This document shows positions 29,471-32,007 of a stretch of 32,007 nt of DNA, piece by piece. Position 1 is the first letter of the stretch. Each line of letters opens with the position of its first letter. Origin of the DNA: Bacteroidota bacterium (GTDB taxonomy: Bacteria > Bacteroidota > Bacteroidia > Chitinophagales > Chitinophagaceae); assembly GCA_023433265.1 (NCBI GenBank), contig JAEZDR010000046.1, forward strand, positions 1 through 32,007, read 5' to 3'. The translations under genes were made by a program, and so were the position numbers. The notes below the pieces were generated by a model. It had not been told where the DNA came from. It searched no databases and saw nothing but the letters and a program-made list of their open reading frames with translations.

Positions 29471-30469
29471 TCACATCCGTCTCTTGATGAGCCCTTCCTG
29501 CATCATTAAATCTGCCAGCACTAAGGCCGTAACTGACTCGATTACGACAGGTGCGCGTAGGGCAATGCAAAGGTCATGGCGGCCGCGAACAGCCAGGGGT
29601 GCAACCTCCTGAAGTTTATTATTCCAGCTCATTTGTTCTTTAGGGGTGGAAGAAGTGGGCTTGATGACAACGCGAAACAGGAGGTCGTTTCCATTAGAGA
29701 GGCCGCCTACGACACCTCCGGCATGGTTGGTTGCCGTGGTGCCTGCTGCATCTATGATGGCGTCATTATGTTGCGACCCAAACATCTCAGCAGCCTTGAA
29801 GCCTGCACCAAACTCAATACCCTTCACCGCAGGAATAGAGAACACGCCATGGGCAATGAGGGATTCAACTGAATTGAAGAAAGGTTCGCCCAAACCCACA
29901 GGCATCTTGCTCACTTTACAGGAAACAATACCGCCTACGGAATCTTTTGCCTCTATGCCTTTGGCAAGACCTTTTTCAAGATCTGTTTCGCCAGCAATAG
30001 AAACGAGAGAAGCTTCCACTACTGTTTCGCCCAGCAGCTTTTTTGCTACCACACCCGCAGCAACAAGGGCCACAGTGAGTCGCCCACTGAAGTGCCCACC
30101 ACCTCTATGGTCGTTGTAGCCTCCAAACTTCATTGTTGCTACCCAATCTGCATGCCCTGGCCTGGGCGTATCAGGAACATCATCATAGTCAGAGGAACGG
30201 GTGTTATTGTTGGCAAATACTATCGTAAGTGGTGTACCCGTTGTTTTATTGTTGTAGACCCCAGAGATGAAATCCGGAATATCCTCTTCTTTCCTCGGGG
30301 TAGTACCTGCCTGGTTATGTCCTTTTCGGCGAAGCATAGCTTCAACAAAGTCGCTTTGGGAAATTGGGAGCCCTGCAGGGCATCCATCAATTACTATACC
30401 CACAGCAGTTCCGTGAGATTCTCCAAAAATGCTTATCCTGAATAAGGTACCAAAGCTATTCAAGCTCAA
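29471..30469 (-). CDS. aroC: Chorismate synthase (TTG start)
   Basis: The last enzyme of the shikimate pathway, making chorismate from EPSP with reduced FMN. The 332-residue protein carries the conserved FGESHG motif (about 15-20), RRKGHNQAGTTPRKEED and RPGHADWVATMKFGG, TVALVAAGVVAKK and the late RGRHDLCIALRAPVVIES. No ATG is available at the start: TTG at 30469 begins immediately after the aroA stop (TAATTG), and a second TTG two codons later would give MNSFGTLFRISIFGESHG, the family's usual opening. Either way the start codon is TTG. It is downstream of aroA in an aroB-aroA-aroC order. Confidence 0.95.
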   Translation of the reverse strand: MSLNSFGTLFRISIFGESHGTAVGIVIDGCPAGLPISQSDFVEAMLRRKGHNQAGTTPRKEEDIPDFISGVYNNKTTGTPLTIVFANNNTRSSDYDDVPDTPRPGHADWVATMKFGGYNDHRGGGHFSGRLTVALVAAGVVAKKLLGETVVEASLVSIAGETDLEKGLAKGIEAKDSVGGIVSCKVSKMPVGLGEPFFNSVESLIAHGVFSIPAVKGIEFGAGFKAAEMFGSQHNDAIIDAAGTTATNHAGGVVGGLSNGNDLLFRVVIKPTSSTPKEQMSWNNKLQEVAPLAVRGRHDLCIALRAPVVIESVTALVLADLMMQEGLIKRRM

Positions 30470-31762
30470 TTATTTTGATAAAGATACAGTAACACCCATT
30501 GCTGAAAGATGGTTTAAGAAATCAGGATAACTTTTGTTGATTGCCTCTGCGCCTTCTATTGTAACCGGTGAAGTTGCTCTAAGTCCTGCTACGGCACAAG
30601 CCATTGCAATCCGGTGATCATTGTTAGCGGAAACTGTAGCCCCGTTGATTGTACATGGGCCGTCAACCATCATGTTATCTCCACTGATTGTGATTGCCAC
30701 ATTCATTTTCCCGAATTCTGTTTTTAGGGTTTGAGCCCTGTCGCTTTCTTTGTGCCTGAGACGATGAATGTTTTTTATAATGCTACGGCCATTGCAATGT
30801 GCTGCCAACACAACAAGTGACGGAACGAGATCGGGGTGATGAAGGGCATCAAATTCAAATGCTTCGAGTGTTTCAGCACTTTTTATCGAAACAGTAGATC
30901 CGTTCCATACAGCAGTTGCCCCTGCTGCTTCTAAAAGTTGGATGATAGCCCTATCGGCTTGTAGTGAGTCTTTTTTTAAACCCTGTATAGCAATTGTCCC
31001 TGCTGTAGCTGCCGCAACGGCCATCATTGCTGCACTGCTCCAGTCGCCTTCAACATTGTAATCTAAATGTTGTTGAACGCGGGGTGAGTGAACAAACTCG
31101 AATTGTCCGTAGTCGATATGATGGGGTACGGCCAGTCCAAACCTTTTAATAACTTCTATCGTTAGATCGAGATATGGCTTACTCACAGCATTGCTGACAT
31201 AAATGGATGCCTTTGGGATATTGCAGGCACTATTAGAGAAATAGCCGGCATATGCAAATAGTAACCCCGTTAAAAACTGCGAACTTAAAGAGCCATCAAC
31301 AGTAATATCGGCAGGAGACAGGGGGCCTTCCAGCTGTAGCGGTAAACGCCCGTTATTACTTTGCACAAACACACCCAGTTGCGGGAAAATGTCAACGAAC
31401 GGGAAAAAGGGCCTTGTTTGCAGGCTGCCTTCGCCAATCAAAGTCAGGCGTTGGCTGCCCAATGCCGCAATAGGAGCAAACATACGGGCGGAAAGGCCAC
31501 TCTCGCCGCAATTGATAATCCTGGAAACAGGGTTTATTCCTTTGCTAATTACGCGCAGCGCAGCGTTTTCCTCTTCTATAGTAGCTCCCAGGCTGCTGAG
31601 TATGTTTTTTGCAGCAAGTTCATCATTCGAATGTCCTGTATTGGTGATTTTGGATGTGCCTCCTTTCAACAACGCTGCGGCAAGAGCGCGCTGTGTTACG
31701 CTCTTGGATGCTGGTATCGCCACCATACCCTCTATTCTTGCAGGATGGATGGTTGCGTTCAT
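30470..31762 (-). CDS. aroA: 3-phosphoshikimate 1-carboxyvinyltransferase (EPSP synthase)
   Basis: The enzyme joins phosphoenolpyruvate to shikimate-3-phosphate. The 430-residue protein has PASKSVTQRALAA (17-29) with the substrate lysine and arginine, SSQFLTGLLFAYA, EGDWSSAAMM, HHPDLVPSLVVLAA (catalytic Asp), RHKESDRAQTL and NNDHRIAMACAVAG. The loop that contacts glyphosate is unusual: CGESGLSARMF (85-95) in place of the LGNAGTAMRPL type. It starts at the ATG that overlaps the aroB stop by 4 bases, and its stop abuts aroC. Confidence 0.95.
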   Translation of the reverse strand: MNATIHPARIEGMVAIPASKSVTQRALAAALLKGGTSKITNTGHSNDELAAKNILSSLGATIEEENAALRVISKGINPVSRIINCGESGLSARMFAPIAALGSQRLTLIGEGSLQTRPFFPFVDIFPQLGVFVQSNNGRLPLQLEGPLSPADITVDGSLSSQFLTGLLFAYAGYFSNSACNIPKASIYVSNAVSKPYLDLTIEVIKRFGLAVPHHIDYGQFEFVHSPRVQQHLDYNVEGDWSSAAMMAVAAATAGTIAIQGLKKDSLQADRAIIQLLEAAGATAVWNGSTVSIKSAETLEAFEFDALHHPDLVPSLVVLAAHCNGRSIIKNIHRLRHKESDRAQTLKTEFGKMNVAITISGDNMMVDGPCTINGATVSANNDHRIAMACAVAGLRATSPVTIEGAEAINKSYPDFLNHLSAMGVTVSLSK

Positions 31763-32007
31763 ACACTTGTGAGTTTGCCAAGGAGTTGATTTAGCTTCCT
31801 CAATTCGAGTGGGTAGATAATACCCTTCCCGATGGCTTCCAAAAGAACATAATTTATTGTTTTTCCTGACGCTTTTTTATCAACGGTCATTGTTTCGAAA
31901 GCTTCTTTTGCATCATACGCAAACCTCACCGGCAACCCATATTGTTCTATGAGTTGAACAACCCGTCCTGTTTCGCCAAACCCGGTCAACCGGGCAGAGA
32001 ATGCGCA
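31759..32007 (-). CDS. aroB: 3-dehydroquinate synthase, C-terminal fragment (cut by window end)
   Basis: Only the last 82 codons are inside the window; the frame stays open to the edge. The text VVQLIEQYGLPVRF, TMTVDKKASGKTINYVLLEAIGKG and IIYPLELRKLNQLL matches the C-terminus of AroB, including the DKK segment. AroB makes 3-dehydroquinate from DAHP. The ATG of aroA overlaps its stop by 4 bases, so aroB-aroA-aroC are coupled. A TTG at 31989 is internal, not a start. Confidence 0.9.
   Translation of the reverse strand, partial: CAFSARLTGFGETGRVVQLIEQYGLPVRFAYDAKEAFETMTVDKKASGKTINYVLLEAIGKGIIYPLELRKLNQLLGKLTSV

Noticed and set aside
29646..30119. 157-codon open frame opposite aroC
   Set aside because: Antisense shadow within a conserved gene.

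Overview
The window comes from a member of the Bacteroidota, most likely a Chitinophagaceae-like genus. The support is: secreted proteins with a type IX secretion (T9SS) C-terminal domain, candidate promoters with the Bacteroidota -7 element TAnnTTTG, an S46 dipeptidyl-peptidase, a BT_3928-type DoxX protein, DUF1599, COG3014 and a CcmC/CcmD pair. Ribosome-binding sites are not evident, as is usual in this phylum. The genus is inferred from the mix of families only.

Layout. Bases 1-840 hold no believable gene but several tandem or dispersed repeats with periods of 11, 10 and 7 bp. Bases 842-2237 carry two divergent DUF1801 genes and a small lipoprotein. Bases 2577-5581 carry two tandem paralogous T9SS cargo proteins that are nearly identical in the middle and divergent at both ends. 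Next come folP (minus strand) and, divergently, a coupled run of DUF1599, a BT_3928-type membrane protein and a lone OppB-type permease. An orphan Phd/YefM antitoxin lies between two copies of a 30-bp direct repeat.

On the minus strand follow peptide deformylase with a secreted protein, then a tightly packed operon: NtrC-like regulator, miaA, exonuclease/GIY-YIG nuclease, 2'-5' RNA ligase-like protein. After two tiny genes comes a three-gene ABC importer (lipoprotein receptor, permease, ATPase). Two paralogous lipoproteins with short charged repeats, a small membrane protein and an acidic disordered protein follow. A second copy of the 11-bp repeat element sits near 21.75 kb.

The right third holds a lipoprotein operon (small secreted protein, LpoB, COG3014), glutamate dehydrogenase, ccmC and ccmD, a DPP11-type S46 peptidase, and the shikimate genes aroB (cut by the window edge), aroA and aroC in translationally close order. 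Most of this is ordinary core genome. The observations that most merit follow-up are the structured hairpin plus five-by-11-bp element found twice, the strict 10-bp array, the NtrC-like regulator lacking a DNA-binding domain and a canonical GAFTGA loop, the mosaic T9SS paralogs, and the repeat-flanked orphan antitoxin. I did not see a clear, complete new multi-gene system.
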